A stretch of 64,000 nt of DNA. It comes from Rhineura floridana (Eukaryota; Chordata; Lepidosauria; Squamata; Rhineuridae). The notes under the pieces are model-generated. The model saw nothing but the letters and a program-made list of their open reading frames with translations. It searched no databases and was not told where the DNA came from. Numbering within the stretch: position 1 is the stretch's first letter; each line of letters opens with the position of its first letter. The DNA lies in assembly GCF_030035675.1 (NCBI RefSeq), contig NC_084483.1:150268925-150332924 (forward strand). Direction: 5' to 3'. Shown in pieces: positions 63,844 through 64,000 of this stretch. The translations under genes and the position numbers were made by a program.

Positions 63844-64000
63844 CTATACAGATTAGGAGTGAGTTAATGACCTGCTACCTTTCAGGTGAGTATAGAGAAT
63901 ACTGAGAGGACGCTACCAGATTAAAATACTAAATTACAACCCAACCTTGCCATTTGAGATGAAAACTTCTCCCCCCACCTTCCCATTTTAAGCCAGCAGT

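Overview
The window looks like chromosomal DNA from a squamate reptile, most likely a lizard. Intron-rich vertebrate genes are set among many retroelements: CR1, L2, BovB (RTE), L1-type, Penelope-like and Ty1/copia, plus tRNA-derived SINEs, one with the ACCTTT-type tail and BovB-like 3' end known from Sauria SINEs. BovB, Sauria-type SINE and young CR1 together point to Squamata. The species cannot be fixed from the sequence alone.

Four host genes can be read by splicing exons by eye. POLH (DNA polymerase eta, + strand) enters from the left edge without its first coding exon(s); nine coding exons run from 8310 to 24340. GTPBP2 (- strand, 29215-41583) is complete in twelve coding exons, about 609 aa, including a 27-nt microexon. 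MAD2L1BP (p31comet, + strand, 50515-56562) is complete in three coding exons, about 284 aa. A microsomal epoxide hydrolase (EPHX1-like, - strand) is represented by its last two coding exons (62060-63843) and leaves at the right edge. The order POLH - GTPBP2 - MAD2L1BP matches mammalian 6p21-type synteny; the EPHX1-like gene in the next position does not.

Layout. 1-8300: an L1-type element carrying only ORF1, an old CR1, and a nearly full-length young CR1 with an ORF1 esterase, then a MITE. 8300-24450: POLH; its introns hold a BovB into which an ORF1-only L1 and a solo LTR have inserted, a foldback element, a hAT-type element with an 8-bp target duplication, and a second BovB. 24450-29200: SINEs and the probable long GTPBP2 3' UTR. 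29200-41800: GTPBP2, with a Penelope-like element and a CR1 in its introns and a CpG-rich promoter. 41800-50500: an L2, then a very young Ty1/copia-type element with twin LTRs. 50500-56560: MAD2L1BP, whose second intron holds a TAA-flanked MITE split by an L2 and by another LINE piece. 56560-64000: mostly unannotated DNA, a 5'-truncated young CR1 with a 799-codon open frame, and the EPHX1-like 3' exons.

The host genes share no pathway beyond a loose genome-stability theme (translesion synthesis by POLH, spindle-checkpoint silencing by MAD2L1BP, ribosome/tRNA surveillance by GTPBP2). The notable content is the mobile-element record: ORF1-only L1-type copies, a Penelope-like element with inverted arms and hammerhead-like cores, a copia-type element primed from the middle of initiator tRNA, and datable nested insertions. 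No rRNA, functional tRNA gene or CRISPR array was seen.
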